64,000 bases of DNA from VMDJ01 sp038146785 (GCA_038146785.1 JAYQSI010000016.1:372001-436000); one strand, 5' to 3'; positions 1 through 8,244 are shown, counted from the first letter of the stretch. Notes: generated by a model not told the origin, from the sequence alone. Made by a program: numbers and translations.

Positions 1-189
1 GCGCAGAATCGTTTCGGATGTGCGAGTTAACGCAGAGACACGAATATCAAAATCATCACCCGACCAATCTAATGATGGCTGGCGTGGCTCCAACAAAGTA
101 ACTTGGAAACCTTCACGCGCTGCAGCCAATGCCATACAGGCGCCGACCATGCCGCCACCGACAATGATGATGTCACTGGAGTCGCTCAT
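1..189 (-). CDS. ubiI: UbiI/VisC-like FAD-dependent ubiquinone ring hydroxylase, N-terminal part
   Basis: Only the first 63 codons are present; the gene runs off the left edge. The start (ATG at 189-187) shares one base with the ubiH stop in a TAATG junction, which indicates translational coupling. The N-terminus has the FAD-binding GGGMVG motif at about residues 10-15, a LLEPR strand end, and DIRVSALT, the conserved stretch that follows the dinucleotide fold in UbiI/UbiF/UbiH flavoprotein monooxygenases. I infer UbiI (C5 hydroxylase) because ubiH lies directly upstream and a Coq7-type C6 hydroxylase is encoded at 12309-12953. A UbiF or UbiM paralogue cannot be excluded from 63 residues. Confidence 0.75.
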   Translation of the reverse strand, partial: MSDSSDIIIVGGGMVGACMALAAAREGFQVTLLEPRQPSLDWSGDDFDIRVSALTRTSETILR

Positions 190-1418
190 TAAGGTTTTAA
201 ACCTCGACTCAGTCGTGGCAGCTTACCGAGCAAACCCATCGCACCACGCGCGATACCGCGACGTAACGGTGGGAACAGATCAACCAACAACAAACCGGCA
301 TTACGACCTAAGCGAATTGATTTCAGCGGATTACTAAACAAACGCGCTAAACCATCAGTGGCTAAGGCCATGCTCTTTTGTTCTGTTTTACGCCATTGCG
401 AGAATCGATCTAATGCTGAGCTATGACCCACATCATCATGTTCTTTCTGCGCAGCAAGAATCACATCCACCAATGCAGAGACATCACGCAAACCTAAGTT
501 AAAACCTTGGCCTGCAATCGGATGCAAGGTGTGTGCAGCATTACCAATGATCGCGATTCGCTCACGGGTGAATTCTTTGGCGCGTAATAAATTCAGTGGG
601 TAATGGTTTCGTTTACCCACACGCATGAAACGACCTAAGCGATGACCAAAGCGTTCTTGGAAGTGCTGAATAAATTGCGCGTCATCAAAGGCCATCACCT
701 CATCAACTTGCTCATCACGCACGGTCCACACTAAGGCACAACGATTCTCAGTCATGGGTAATAAAGCAACTGGACCTGAATCAGTGAAACGCTCATACGC
801 CACATTGTTATGCGGCTGCTCCGGCGTGATGTTTGTCACCACAGCGGTTTGACCATATTCCCAACGCTGCGTTGGCACGTCAAGCTGCTCACGAATAAAC
901 GACTTGCCGCCATCAGCTGCAACTAACAACTTGGTGTGGATAGTTCGCTGCTGACCGTCTTGTTCCACTTCGACAAATGCACTTTCCGCAGATGAATCAA
1001 CCGCAACCACACGCGCAGGCGCAATCACTTCTACATCAGCACATTGATTCATACGCTCTAAAAGATGGCGACCTAAATGACGTGCGGTCACCACATGACC
1101 CAACGCATCCACATTCTCTTTTGCCGCATTCAAATGGCTAAAGCCAAAATGACCGCGATCTGAGATATGGATATCTTTTATCGGTGTGGCATCTTCTAAG
1201 ATGTGATCCCACAAACCCATCGCTTGAAAGATCTTTTGACTGCCATGTGCGAGCGCAATGCCACGATCGTCATAACTCGGACGACCCGGGTCAGACGGAA
1301 TCGCTGCTTCCAACAAACCAATACGCAGTTGATGTTCTGACAAGGCAATCGCCAAGCTCGCGCCGACCATGCCGCCGCCAACAATCAACACATCGAAATC
1401 GGTGCGCATCTCACTCAT
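189..1418 (-). CDS. ubiH: 2-octaprenyl-6-methoxyphenol hydroxylase UbiH
   Basis: FAD-dependent monooxygenase for C1 hydroxylation of the ubiquinone ring, acting at the inner membrane. The 409-residue protein has the N-terminal GGGMVG dinucleotide-binding motif at residues 14-19, a DDRGIAL segment (DG/RG region) near residue 50, and the second FAD motif IIGNAAHTLHPIAGQGFN near residue 290. The Asn in GNAA and the HPIAGQGFNLG run are typical of UbiH rather than generic FAD hydroxylases. The start ATG overlaps the pepP stop by ATGA, and the stop overlaps the next ubi gene start, so ygfB-pepP-ubiH-ubiI is a tightly coupled operon, the usual gammaproteobacterial order. Confidence 0.93.
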   Translation of the reverse strand: MSEMRTDFDVLIVGGGMVGASLAIALSEHQLRIGLLEAAIPSDPGRPSYDDRGIALAHGSQKIFQAMGLWDHILEDATPIKDIHISDRGHFGFSHLNAAKENVDALGHVVTARHLGRHLLERMNQCADVEVIAPARVVAVDSSAESAFVEVEQDGQQRTIHTKLLVAADGGKSFIREQLDVPTQRWEYGQTAVVTNITPEQPHNNVAYERFTDSGPVALLPMTENRCALVWTVRDEQVDEVMAFDDAQFIQHFQERFGHRLGRFMRVGKRNHYPLNLLRAKEFTRERIAIIGNAAHTLHPIAGQGFNLGLRDVSALVDVILAAQKEHDDVGHSSALDRFSQWRKTEQKSMALATDGLARLFSNPLKSIRLGRNAGLLLVDLFPPLRRGIARGAMGLLGKLPRLSRGLKP

Positions 1419-2719
1419 GCCATTAAGGCCTCGATCTCTGCGATCTCTTTTGGCACATCACGAGTTAAAACATCGGGGCCATTTTTAGTAACGACCACAT
1501 CATCTTCGATACGAATACCAATGCCCTGCCACTTCTTAGCAACACCTTTGCTGCCAACAGGAATATAAAGACCGGGCTCGACCGTCAGCACCATGCCAGG
1601 CTCAAGCACACGCCAATGACCATCGATTTTGTAATCGCCCACATCATGCACATCCATACCGAGCCAATGACCGGTGCTGTGCATGTAAAACTTTTTATAG
1701 CTTTGACTCTTCAATACTTGCGCCAATGTGCCTTTTAGCAAGCCGAGCTTGATCAAGCCTTTGGCTAAAACACGCACAGCAGCTTCGTGTGGATCGTTGT
1801 AATGATTACCCACTTGCACCTGTTCAATTGCTGCATGCTGCGCATCCAATACCAATTGATAAAGCTGTGCTTGTGGCTCACTGAAGGTGCCATTCACTGG
1901 GAAGGTGCGTGTGATATCCGAGGCATAGCAATCGAGCTCACAACCGGCATCAATCAACACCAAGTCGCCATCATTCAGCGCATCTTTGTTTTCCACATAG
2001 TGCAATACGCAGCCATTGTTACCACCGCCAACAATGGAGGGATACGCTTGTTGTGACGCACCGCGCATCTGACAGTAATGTTGGAAGCGTGAGGCTAATT
2101 GATACTCTGCATCACCTGGCTGCGTTGTGCGCATCAGTTCTGAATGTGCTGCCGCAGAAAGCTTCGCCGCTTTGCGCATGGTCGCGATCTCAGAGCGACT
2201 TTTATATAAGCGCATATCGTGAACAAAATGATCGAGCGCTAAAAACTCGGTTGGTGCATGCACACCGGTACGTGTACGACCACGCACCTGATGCACCCAC
2301 TCTGACATACGCGCATCAAATGCTGCGTTACAGCCCATCTCGTAGAACACACGTTCACGTTGTTCTAACAAACCCGGCAGGATGTCATCGATATCCGAGA
2401 ACGGAAACGCATCATCCGCGCCGTATTGCTCCATCGCGCCTTCAAGACCGGCACGATAACCATCCCAGGTTTCTTTAACCGGGTCTTTCTCGCGACAGAA
2501 CATCAAGAACTCGCCTTGCTTACGATTCGGCAGCAAGACCATCACCGCTTCAGGCTCTGAGAAGCCGGTCAGATAGAAAAAGTCACTGTCCGGACGGAAC
2601 GGAAACAACACATCACGATTACGCACTTGCTCATTCGCGGTGGGGAGAATCGCAATGCTGTTCTCACCCATCATGCGCATCAGCTGCTTACGACGGCGGG
2701 CAAACTCAGTGGAGCTCAT
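1415..2719 (-). CDS. pepP: Xaa-Pro aminopeptidase PepP
   Basis: Cytoplasmic metallo-aminopeptidase (M24B) that removes the N-terminal residue from peptides with proline in second position. The start chosen, ATG at 2719, gives 434 residues, begins SSTEFARRR and has a GAGGGT ribosome site just upstream; a longer reading frame adds 14 unlikely residues. The C-terminal pita-bread domain shows the metal ligands in DAGCELDCYASDITRTF (two Asp), HSTGHWLGMDVHDVG (His), TVEPGLYIP (Glu) and GIRIEDDVVVT (Glu). The gene overlaps the end of ygfB by 14 bp and the start of ubiH by 4 bp. Confidence 0.95.
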   Translation of the reverse strand: MSSTEFARRRKQLMRMMGENSIAILPTANEQVRNRDVLFPFRPDSDFFYLTGFSEPEAVMVLLPNRKQGEFLMFCREKDPVKETWDGYRAGLEGAMEQYGADDAFPFSDIDDILPGLLEQRERVFYEMGCNAAFDARMSEWVHQVRGRTRTGVHAPTEFLALDHFVHDMRLYKSRSEIATMRKAAKLSAAAHSELMRTTQPGDAEYQLASRFQHYCQMRGASQQAYPSIVGGGNNGCVLHYVENKDALNDGDLVLIDAGCELDCYASDITRTFPVNGTFSEPQAQLYQLVLDAQHAAIEQVQVGNHYNDPHEAAVRVLAKGLIKLGLLKGTLAQVLKSQSYKKFYMHSTGHWLGMDVHDVGDYKIDGHWRVLEPGMVLTVEPGLYIPVGSKGVAKKWQGIGIRIEDDVVVTKNGPDVLTRDVPKEIAEIEALMA

Positions 2720-3275
2720 GATCACCCTCAGGTTGTGCATTGATGCGCAGATCTTCGGCAATCATCATCACGCCAACACGCATATATTCTTCGACCTCGA
2801 CCAACATCTCGACCTCATCATTTGAGGCATACGCCTCGCTGACATCGAGCTGTGCAATCTCATACAGATCTCGCAATGCCTCTTGGCTTTCTTCAGAGAG
2901 CGCTGCTTGGCTGTTACCGGTCAAACCAAAGCCATACAAAAAGCCCTGCGCCCAGTCGCGAATCGCGGTGCTGCGCGGCAGGTTTTCGATCGCCTCATCG
3001 GGCAAGAACAACTGCAGACCAAACTCCGTGTCTTCGATCTGCTTTTCAGCACCGACAAACACCTGATCAAGCTGCTCACGTGCTTCATTTGCCAACACAT
3101 CATTTGCATCAAGCTCGGCATACACCGATTGCACCCAGTGTTGCTGGGCATCATCGGCACGCGCGCTAAACAAGCCCACGGCAATACCGTGCGCCTCAGC
3201 CGCTGAAAACGGAATATTTACCCGCTGCATGGCTGCTTGGCACTGCGCAAAATCGACGGTTTCTAATTCAGACAC
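2706..3275 (-). CDS. ygfB: YgfB/YecA family protein (UPF0149)
   Basis: All-helical 189-residue member of the UPF0149 family, close to the usual ~190-residue YgfB length. It starts SELETVDFAQ and carries the family's acidic helices and the GFLYGFGL turn at about residues 111-118. It is the first gene of the ygfB-pepP-ubiH-ubiI operon, the standard arrangement in this class. Work in Pseudomonas links YgfB to regulation of beta-lactam resistance genes, but the molecular role here is not evident from the sequence. The 93-bp gap to the divergent zapB-like gene must hold both promoters. Confidence 0.88.
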   Translation of the reverse strand: MSELETVDFAQCQAAMQRVNIPFSAAEAHGIAVGLFSARADDAQQHWVQSVYAELDANDVLANEAREQLDQVFVGAEKQIEDTEFGLQLFLPDEAIENLPRSTAIRDWAQGFLYGFGLTGNSQAALSEESQEALRDLYEIAQLDVSEAYASNDEVEMLVEVEEYMRVGVMMIAEDLRINAQPEGDHELH

Positions 3276-3368
3276 CTAAAGGCCTCATTTTTGATGTTAT
3301 CTAATGATGTCAGTTTATCACGCCAAACGATTGCTCCTTAGGCACGGGGTGGTTAAAGTGTCGAACTT

Positions 3369-3599
3369 ATGAGCGAATCCACCGGCAATATTCAAGAACA
3401 AGACCTGCGCGCCCTCGAAATGCGCGTTGAGGAATTGATCCGTGCCTGCATTCATCTCAAAGATGAAAACAAAACCCTGCGCGCGGATGTTGAATTGCTC
3501 TCACGTGAGCGCGACAAGCTCATCGAAAACAACGCCACCGCACGCACCCGTGTTGAAGCGATGATCGATAAGCTGAAAAGCTTGGAGTCGGAAGGATGA
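3369..3599 (+). CDS. ZapB-like coiled-coil cell division protein (TIGR02449 family)
   Basis: Small 76-residue protein predicted to be almost entirely coiled coil, with heptad-like LRALEMRVEELIRACIHL and further leucine/isoleucine repeats through LIENN and MIDKLKSLE. It overlaps the zapA start by four bases (ATGA), so the two are translationally coupled. In many gammaproteobacteria a short coiled-coil protein of the TIGR02449 family sits just ahead of zapA and is annotated as cell-division or ZapB-like. A role at the Z ring is inferred from this context and the coiled coil, not from catalytic motifs. Confidence 0.82.
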   Translation: MSESTGNIQEQDLRALEMRVEELIRACIHLKDENKTLRADVELLSRERDKLIENNATARTRVEAMIDKLKSLESEG

Positions 3600-3907
3600 G
3601 CGACAAAAAATCACTCGATGTCACCATTCTTGGCAAGCAATACCGTATTGGCTGCGAATCCGATCACGAAGAAGCGCTCCTCAACGCAGCTCGCCTGCTT
3701 GATGGCCGCATGAAAGAGATCCGCACCAGCGGCAAAGTGGTTGGTACCGAGCGTATTGCGGTGATGGCAGCGTTAAATCTCGCGAATGACCTACTCAGCA
3801 ACGAAAACACCTCGGCTGATGCGGCCAGTGCAGCGAATAAGCGCGTGCGTCATTTGCGCGAGCGAATTGAGATCGCTCTCAATGATTCAGCTCAACTCGA
3901 GCTGTAA
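3596..3907 (+). CDS. zapA: Cell division protein ZapA
   Basis: FtsZ-binding protein that cross-links protofilaments at midcell. The 103 residues follow the ZapA pattern: an N-terminal beta segment (LDVTILGKQYRIGC), the conserved DHEEALLNAARLLDGRM helix, then a C-terminal dimerisation helix containing ERIAVMAALNLANDLL. Length is close to E. coli ZapA (109). It overlaps the upstream coiled-coil gene and is followed by 6S RNA and the 5-formyl-THF cyclo-ligase gene, the conserved zapA-ssrS-ygfA block of gammaproteobacteria. Confidence 0.95.
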   Translation: MSDKKSLDVTILGKQYRIGCESDHEEALLNAARLLDGRMKEIRTSGKVVGTERIAVMAALNLANDLLSNENTSADAASAANKRVRHLRERIEIALNDSAQLEL

Positions 3908-3924
3908 AACCCTAACACTCTCGC

Positions 3925-3953
3925 TTGTACTCCCCCGCGTTGGGCATTAGCCT
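3925..3953 (+). promoter_or_regulatory. Putative sigma70 promoter of 6S RNA
   Basis: TTGTAC at 3925-3930 and TAGCCT at 3948-3953 are 17 bp apart. A start seven or eight bases later falls at about 3960-3961, where the 6S closing stem begins. The match to consensus is moderate; the position relative to the RNA is the main support. Confidence 0.5.
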
Positions 3954-3960
3954 TCACGTA

Positions 3961-4147
3961 AGCGCCCTGCTGTGTTCGACAGCAGACCAGAAAACCCCTT
4001 GAGCCGATGCTTACAGCACCTCGGGGTCGGTCTTCGGAATGCGGTGTGCATGTCCGCCATGAGCGGAAAGCCTAAAGCCCCGTGTCGGCCCCACTTGAAC
4101 CTTATGGTTCAAGGCCCACGGTCTACACCGGCACAAGCGGGGCGCCT
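3961..4147 (+). ncRNA. ssrS: 6S RNA (ssrS)
   Basis: 6S RNA binds sigma70 RNA polymerase holoenzyme by mimicking an open promoter. The region lies between zapA and the cyclo-ligase gene, the conserved ssrS position. It contains recognisable 6S blocks: CCCTTGAGCCGATGCTT near the 5' side (E. coli CCCCTGAGCCGATATTT), GCATGTCCGCCATGAGCGGA-like central sequence, AGCCTAAAG, and CTTGAACCTTATGGTTCAAG, a hairpin nearly identical to the E. coli one. The ends pair: GCGCCC from 3962 with GGGCGC ending near 4145, followed by a T-rich tract. About 187 nt, the usual size. Exact ends are inferred from pairing. Confidence 0.9.
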
Positions 4148-4168
4148 TTTCTCTTTCATAGGCTCTGT

Positions 4169-4738
4169 ATGACTGATATTCCTGCTCTTCGCCGCCAAAT
4201 AAAGCAACAACGCCAAGCGTTAAGCGCCGAACAACGCGATATCGCTAATCACGCCATCTTTGAACACGTTATATCGCTACCTCAGTACCGTAATGCGCAA
4301 CATATTGCCGGTTATATCGGTACACGTGGCGAGATCGATGCCTTACCGATCCTTGAACATGCCTACAGCTTAGGTAAGCAATGTTACTTACCGGTGTTAC
4401 ATCCTTTCTTTAAAGGTCGCTTATGGTTTGCACCTTGGTCACCTAACACCTGTATGACACGTAATCGTTTCAACATACTTGAACCTTTATACAAACCATC
4501 AACATGCATCAAAGCACAACACTTAAACATCGTGTTAACACCTTTGTTGGCATTTGATGATCAAGGTCATCGATTGGGTATGGGGGGTGGTTTTTACGAT
4601 CGAAGCTTCAATTTTCGACTTTTTCGCAAAAATTTTTTTGGGCCAGAATTAATAGGATTAGGTCATCATTTTCAGCAAGTCGATGTGATTGATGCACAAC
4701 CTTGGGATGTTTCTTTAGATAGTGTGATTAGTTTTTAA
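4169..4738 (+). CDS. ygfA: 5-formyltetrahydrofolate cyclo-ligase
   Basis: Converts 5-formyl-THF to 5,10-methenyl-THF with ATP, returning the storage folate to one-carbon metabolism. The start at 4169 (protein begins TDIPALRRQIKQQRQ) gives 189 residues; a longer frame would read into the 6S RNA. Family motifs are an N-terminal R-x3-K-Q-x-R helix, GYIGTRGEIDALPIL near residue 50, and GMGGGFYDRSF near residue 140, the signature phosphate-binding loop. It probably shares transcription with 6S RNA, as in E. coli. The 3' third is more AT-rich than the neighbouring genes. Confidence 0.93.
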   Translation: MTDIPALRRQIKQQRQALSAEQRDIANHAIFEHVISLPQYRNAQHIAGYIGTRGEIDALPILEHAYSLGKQCYLPVLHPFFKGRLWFAPWSPNTCMTRNRFNILEPLYKPSTCIKAQHLNIVLTPLLAFDDQGHRLGMGGGFYDRSFNFRLFRKNFFGPELIGLGHHFQQVDVIDAQPWDVSLDSVISF

Positions 4739-5015
4739 GAACACATCACATAAGTTAAAAACGCGTTTCACCGCATAAAAACCTAGGTAAACGTAAACAG
4801 CAATCACTAACTCATTAACCTTGCTTAACTTTTTATAACACGCTTAATTCTTTTTTAAACGTTAAGAGATCGCACAAACAGCTTTAAGGTTTATCAAAAA
4901 TTGCTTATGCATCAAACTACTTAGCGAAAATAAAGTGTTGCATTTGCTAGTAATTTAATTATCGTTGCATATACTTCCAATTAACTTATCAAACTCTTAA
5001 CGCGTGGAGGGGAGT
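4739..5015. other. AT-rich intergenic region upstream of the H1-like gene
   Basis: About 277 bp without a credible gene. It is strongly AT-rich and ends in a very good ribosome site (GGAGGGGAG at 5006-5014) for the histone-like gene. A TATACT at 4970-4975 could be a -10 element, but I see no well-spaced -35 partner. No terminator is obvious after the upstream cyclo-ligase gene. Confidence 0.5.
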
Positions 5016-5372
5016 ATGGCAGTCAAAAAGGCAGCTAAAAAGAAGGTAGCTACTAAAAAGAAAGTAGCTAAAAAAGCAGCAAAGAAAGTTGCACGTCGTG
5101 CAGCAAAGAAGGTTGCTAAGAAAGTAAGCAAGAAGAAAGTCGCTAAGAAAGCTTCTAAAAAGAAGGTAGCGAAAAAAGCTTCTAAGAAGAGAGTCGCTAA
5201 GAAAGCTTCTAAAAAGAAGGTAGCGAAAAAAGCTTCTAAGAAGAAAGCTTCAAAGAAAAAGGCCTCTAAGAAGAAAGCCTCAAAGAAAAAGGTAGCCAAG
5301 AAGAAGGTTGCTAAGAAAAAGACTGCTAAGAAAGCAGCGAAAAAGAAAGCGACGCGTCGCCGTCGTAAGTAA
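5016..5372 (+). CDS. Lysine-rich histone H1-like DNA-binding protein
   Basis: A 118-residue protein made almost wholly of Lys, Ala, Val and Ser in KKxAKK/KKVAKK/KKASKK repeats, ending TRRRRK. This matches the C-terminal tail type of histone H1, as in bacterial HctB- or AlgP-like proteins, and predicts an unfolded, very basic nucleoid-binding protein; no globular domain is present. The ATG at 5016 is chosen because it follows a strong GGAGGGGAG site; a GTG four codons earlier lies within that site. A 54-bp unit starting at 5139 recurs almost unchanged from 5193, so the gene is prone to length change by slippage. A strong terminator follows. DNA compaction is inferred. Confidence 0.85.
   Translation: MAVKKAAKKKVATKKKVAKKAAKKVARRAAKKVAKKVSKKKVAKKASKKKVAKKASKKRVAKKASKKKVAKKASKKKASKKKASKKKASKKKVAKKKVAKKKTAKKAAKKKATRRRRK
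5139..5246 (+). repeat. Two near-identical 54-bp coding repeats in the H1-like gene
   Basis: The unit beginning GTCGCTAAGAAAGCTTC at 5139 starts again at 5193 with very few changes, coding an 18-residue VAKKASKKK-type block twice. Shorter AAGAAAGC/AAAAAGGC repeats continue downstream. This is ordinary for H1-tail genes but is a likely site of length polymorphism and assembly slippage. Confidence 0.8.
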
Positions 5373-5391
5373 TCTTCTTCTTTGAAGATAG

Positions 5392-5423
5392 AGCCCGCAC
5401 CGGTTCGCCGATGCGGGCTTTTT
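5392..5423 (+). terminator. Rho-independent terminator of the H1-like gene
   Basis: AGCCCGCA at 5392-5399 pairs with TGCGGGCT at 5412-5419 around a 12-base loop and runs into a T tract. Confidence 0.88.
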
Positions 5424-5454
5424 CATGCCTAAAATTTAGCGCTACACTCTCCCT

Positions 5455-5769
5455 ATGCCCTGTAAACACAAGCTTTTCAGCCTGATCACCCTTTTTAGCG
5501 CCTTATTCCTCAGCAGTTGCGCGACCACGCCCTATTCTCGGGCGCATCAGCACTGCGAAAACCTCGCCGATGAGGAATTTCCACTGACCAGTCGCTTTGA
5601 TGTGATGCCGCGCGTGGGCGTATCAGTGAGTAATGACCGATCAATGATCCATTGGATGCTGGACATGCATGAGCGCAGTGATCGGCAGCACTTTGTTCAA
5701 GAATGCCTAAAGAAAGAATGCGTGTATCAAACCGGCAATGAAGAGTGCCGTGAGGCTAAAGCGCAATAA
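5455..5769 (+). CDS. Small predicted lipoprotein, function unknown
   Basis: 104 residues with a classical lipoprotein signal: basic MPCKHK, a hydrophobic core to residue 19, then LSSC with Cys22 as the lipidation site, followed by ATT (no Asp at +2), so outer-membrane sorting is expected. The mature part carries further cysteines in QHCENLADEEF, QECLKKEC and NEECREA, which could form disulfides in the periplasm. I do not recognise a family. It is convergent with ilvA, with only three bases between the stops and no terminator visible. Confidence 0.7.
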   Translation: MPCKHKLFSLITLFSALFLSSCATTPYSRAHQHCENLADEEFPLTSRFDVMPRVGVSVSNDRSMIHWMLDMHERSDRQHFVQECLKKECVYQTGNEECREAKAQ

Positions 5770-5772
5770 GGC

Positions 5773-7296
5773 TTATTCACCCGCCGAGGCGAACAATTTA
5801 TACGCTGGATTGTTCGTTTCATCGTGATAGGTATAGCCTAATTCACGCATGAACTTCTCAAACGCCTTTTGATCTTTGCTATCGAGCTGCACACCCACCA
5901 ACACACGACCATAGGCCGCACCGTGGTTACGGTAATGGAACAAACTGATATTCCAACCGCGCGTCATACCCGATAAGAAGTCGAGAAGCGCACCTGGACG
6001 CTCAGGGAAGATAAAGCGATACAAGTGCTCATCTTTCACCGATGGCGCATGACCACCGACCATATAGCGAATATGCAGCTTAGCGGTCTCGTTTTCGGTC
6101 ATATCAACCACCGCATAGCCTTTCGCTTCGAGTTTTTTGATCAACTCTTCACGTTCTGGCTGACCACCACGCATCTCAACGCCACAGAACACCTGTGCAT
6201 CTTTGTCATCTGCGTAACGGTAGTTAAATTCAGTGATCGAACGCTTACCTAACAGCTTACAGAACTGCAGGAAGGCACCTGGACGCTCAGGAATCTGCAC
6301 CGCAAGCAGTGCTTCACGGTTTTCACCCACTTCTGCGCGCTCTGCGACATGGCGCAGACGATCAAAGTTGATGTTTGCGCCACTGAGAATGCCCACAAGC
6401 GTTTTATCTTTGCATTTGTGCTGAGCGACATACTTTTTGATGCCTGCGACCGCTAAGGCGCCTGCAGGCTCTGATACCGAGCGTGTGTCATCAAAGATAT
6501 CTTTGATTGCCGCACAGATCTGATCGGTTGAGACCAAGATCACCTCATCCACCAAATCTTTCGCCACGCGGAAGGTTTCTTTACCGATCTGCTTAACCGC
6601 CACACCATCTGCGAACAAGCCAACCTGCTTAAGCACCACACGGCGCCCTGCTTTCATCGCATCGTGCAGCGTTGGCGCATCTTCTGGCTCAACACCGATC
6701 ACTTTCACGCTTGGGCGTATCTGTTTAACAAAGGCTGCAACACCGGCGATCAAACCGCCGCCACCAACAGGCACGAAGATCGCTTCGATATCTTCAGGGT
6801 GCTGGCGCAAGATCTCCATACCGATAGTGCCTTGACCGGCAATCACCTTAGGATCATCAAACGGATGGATAAAGGTCAGCCCCTGCTCTTCAGCAAGCTT
6901 TAGCGCATGATCTTTCGCTTCATCATAGGAATCACCGACCAAGACCGCTTTACCGCCAAAACGACGCACCGTATCGACCTTGATCGCCGGTGTCGTGGTT
7001 GGCATGACAATCGTCGTTGGAATGCCGAGCTGCTTACCCGCTAAGGCAACACCTTGCGCATGATTACCCGCTGAGGCCGCAACCACACCACGTTCTTGTT
7101 CTTCTCGAGGTAAGCCTGAGATCTTGTTATAGGCGCCACGCAGCTTAAATGAGAACACCTGCTGCTCATCTTCGCGCTTATACAGAATGTTGTTTTTCAG
7201 ACGCGCGCTGAGGCGCACCGCAGGGGTCAGGTCAGACTCAACCGCGACATCGTATACACGGGCACGTAAGATCTCTTCAACATAGCCTTTCGGCAT
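5773..7296 (-). CDS. ilvA: Threonine ammonia-lyase, biosynthetic (IlvA)
   Basis: PLP enzyme that deaminates threonine to 2-oxobutanoate, first step of isoleucine synthesis. Start at 7296 (protein begins PKGYVEEILRARVYD) gives 507 residues and aligns with E. coli IlvA (514); GGAAG lies seven bases upstream. PLP-binding Lys51 is in SFKLRGAYNKI; a glycine-rich phosphate loop PVGGGGLIAG and a serine-containing ILSGAN follow. The C-terminal third has two ACT-like regulatory halves (VQIPERPGAFLQF and FIFPERPGALLDF), so this is the allosteric biosynthetic form, not the short catabolic TdcB. Divergent from rpiA. Confidence 0.95.
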   Translation of the reverse strand: MPKGYVEEILRARVYDVAVESDLTPAVRLSARLKNNILYKREDEQQVFSFKLRGAYNKISGLPREEQERGVVAASAGNHAQGVALAGKQLGIPTTIVMPTTTPAIKVDTVRRFGGKAVLVGDSYDEAKDHALKLAEEQGLTFIHPFDDPKVIAGQGTIGMEILRQHPEDIEAIFVPVGGGGLIAGVAAFVKQIRPSVKVIGVEPEDAPTLHDAMKAGRRVVLKQVGLFADGVAVKQIGKETFRVAKDLVDEVILVSTDQICAAIKDIFDDTRSVSEPAGALAVAGIKKYVAQHKCKDKTLVGILSGANINFDRLRHVAERAEVGENREALLAVQIPERPGAFLQFCKLLGKRSITEFNYRYADDKDAQVFCGVEMRGGQPEREELIKKLEAKGYAVVDMTENETAKLHIRYMVGGHAPSVKDEHLYRFIFPERPGALLDFLSGMTRGWNISLFHYRNHGAAYGRVLVGVQLDSKDQKAFEKFMRELGYTYHDETNNPAYKLFASAGE

Positions 7297-7426
7297 GGCA
7301 CAGCTTCCACAAAACGTTTTTCGCATCATAAAGCACTGCGTTTAAAAAGTGTGCGTATCGCAGCTATAAAAGGCGGTTAATGCTATATTTCAGCGCAATT
7401 TTTAGAACAAGAATGAGGTTTGCGGT

Positions 7427-8086
7427 ATGAACCAAGACGAACTCAAACGCCAAGCAGCACTCGCTGCGATGGATTACCTACCTGACGGCGGCATTATTGG
7501 TGTGGGCACTGGCTCAACCGTGAATCACTTTATTGATGCGCTGGCGACCATCAAAGGTCGTTTCGAAGGCGCTGCATCATCTTCAGAAGCGTCAACCGAG
7601 CGCATGAAGCAACACGGTATTCCGGTGTTGGATCTGAATAGCTGCGGCACGCTTGAGGTGTATGTGGATGGTGCGGATGAATCGAATCGTCATCTTCATC
7701 TCATCAAAGGCGGCGGTGGCGCACTGACGCGCGAAAAGATCATCGCAGCAGCGTCAAAAAAGTTTGTGTGTATCGCTGATGAGAGCAAGCTCGTGGATGT
7801 GATGGGTAAGTTCCCACTACCGGTTGAAGTGATCCCGATGGCGCGAAGCTATGTCGCGCGTGAAATCGTAAAGCTTGGTGGCAATCCAGTCCTACGTGAA
7901 GGCTTCACCACCGATAACGGCAATGTGATTTTGGATGTGCATGGTCTTGAGATCATGGAGCCGGTAAAGCTTGAAACGCAGCTCAATGCGATTGTTGGCG
8001 TGGTGACCAATGGCTTGTTTGCTGCACGACCTGCGGATGTGTTGATACTGGGTACCGAAAACGGACCAAAAGTCATTAAGCCTTAA
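7427..8086 (+). CDS. rpiA: Ribose-5-phosphate isomerase A
   Basis: Interconverts ribose 5-phosphate and ribulose 5-phosphate in the non-oxidative pentose phosphate pathway. 219 residues, equal to E. coli RpiA. Conserved blocks are GVGTGSTVNHFIDAL near residues 24-38, the substrate loop SSSEAS, VDGADE near residue 82, and KGGGGALTREKI, which holds the catalytic acid. GAGG lies eight bases before the ATG. Divergent from ilvA, an arrangement also seen in E. coli relatives, and followed by a terminator. Confidence 0.96.
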   Translation: MNQDELKRQAALAAMDYLPDGGIIGVGTGSTVNHFIDALATIKGRFEGAASSSEASTERMKQHGIPVLDLNSCGTLEVYVDGADESNRHLHLIKGGGGALTREKIIAAASKKFVCIADESKLVDVMGKFPLPVEVIPMARSYVAREIVKLGGNPVLREGFTTDNGNVILDVHGLEIMEPVKLETQLNAIVGVVTNGLFAARPADVLILGTENGPKVIKP

Positions 8087-8138
8087 TTAGCTAAATTTCC
8101 TTGGCAATTTTAATAATGTTGATTGTAATAAAAAAAAA

Positions 8139-8163
8139 AGCCGCTTCACCGCGGCTTTTTTTT
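8139..8163 (+). terminator. Rho-independent terminator of rpiA
   Basis: AGCCGC at 8139-8144 pairs with GCGGCT at 8151-8156 and is followed by T8; an A tract on the other side could let it work in both directions. Confidence 0.88.
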
Positions 8164-8181
8164 GCCTCCTTCTAATTTCAG

Positions 8182-8244
8182 GCAATAAAAAACGGGGCCC
8201 GAAGGCCCCGTTTACAAACTAAACAATCTGAAATCAGATTAGAA
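8182..8244 (-). repeat. Distal copy of the porin 3'-end/terminator repeat
   Basis: GCAATAAAAAACGGGGCC (8182-8199) and CTGAAATCAGATTAGAA (8228-8244) both recur at 8527-8544 and 8558-8574. The distal copy keeps the full terminator hairpin between them. Confidence 0.8.
8186..8211 (-). terminator. Rho-independent terminator of the porin locus
   Basis: On the minus strand ACGGGGCC (8211-8204), loop TTCG, GGCCCCGT (8199-8192), then a T run. It lies directly downstream of the porin tail and is intact. Confidence 0.85.

Noticed and set aside
3505..3514. CTCACGTGAG as a possible parS
   Set aside because: Lacks the GTTTC/GGAAC arms of parS; palindromic core only.
5139..5246. Regular repeats that might be a CRISPR or tandem array
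   Set aside because: No spacers; the repeats are codon-periodic and encode KKVAKKAS units.
4997..5299. Long antisense open frame opposite the H1-like gene (Phe/Leu/Ala-rich)
   Set aside because: It is the mirror of a Lys/Ala repeat gene: AAG/AAA codons read as CTT/TTT. No ribosome site, and the plus-strand gene has one and a terminator.
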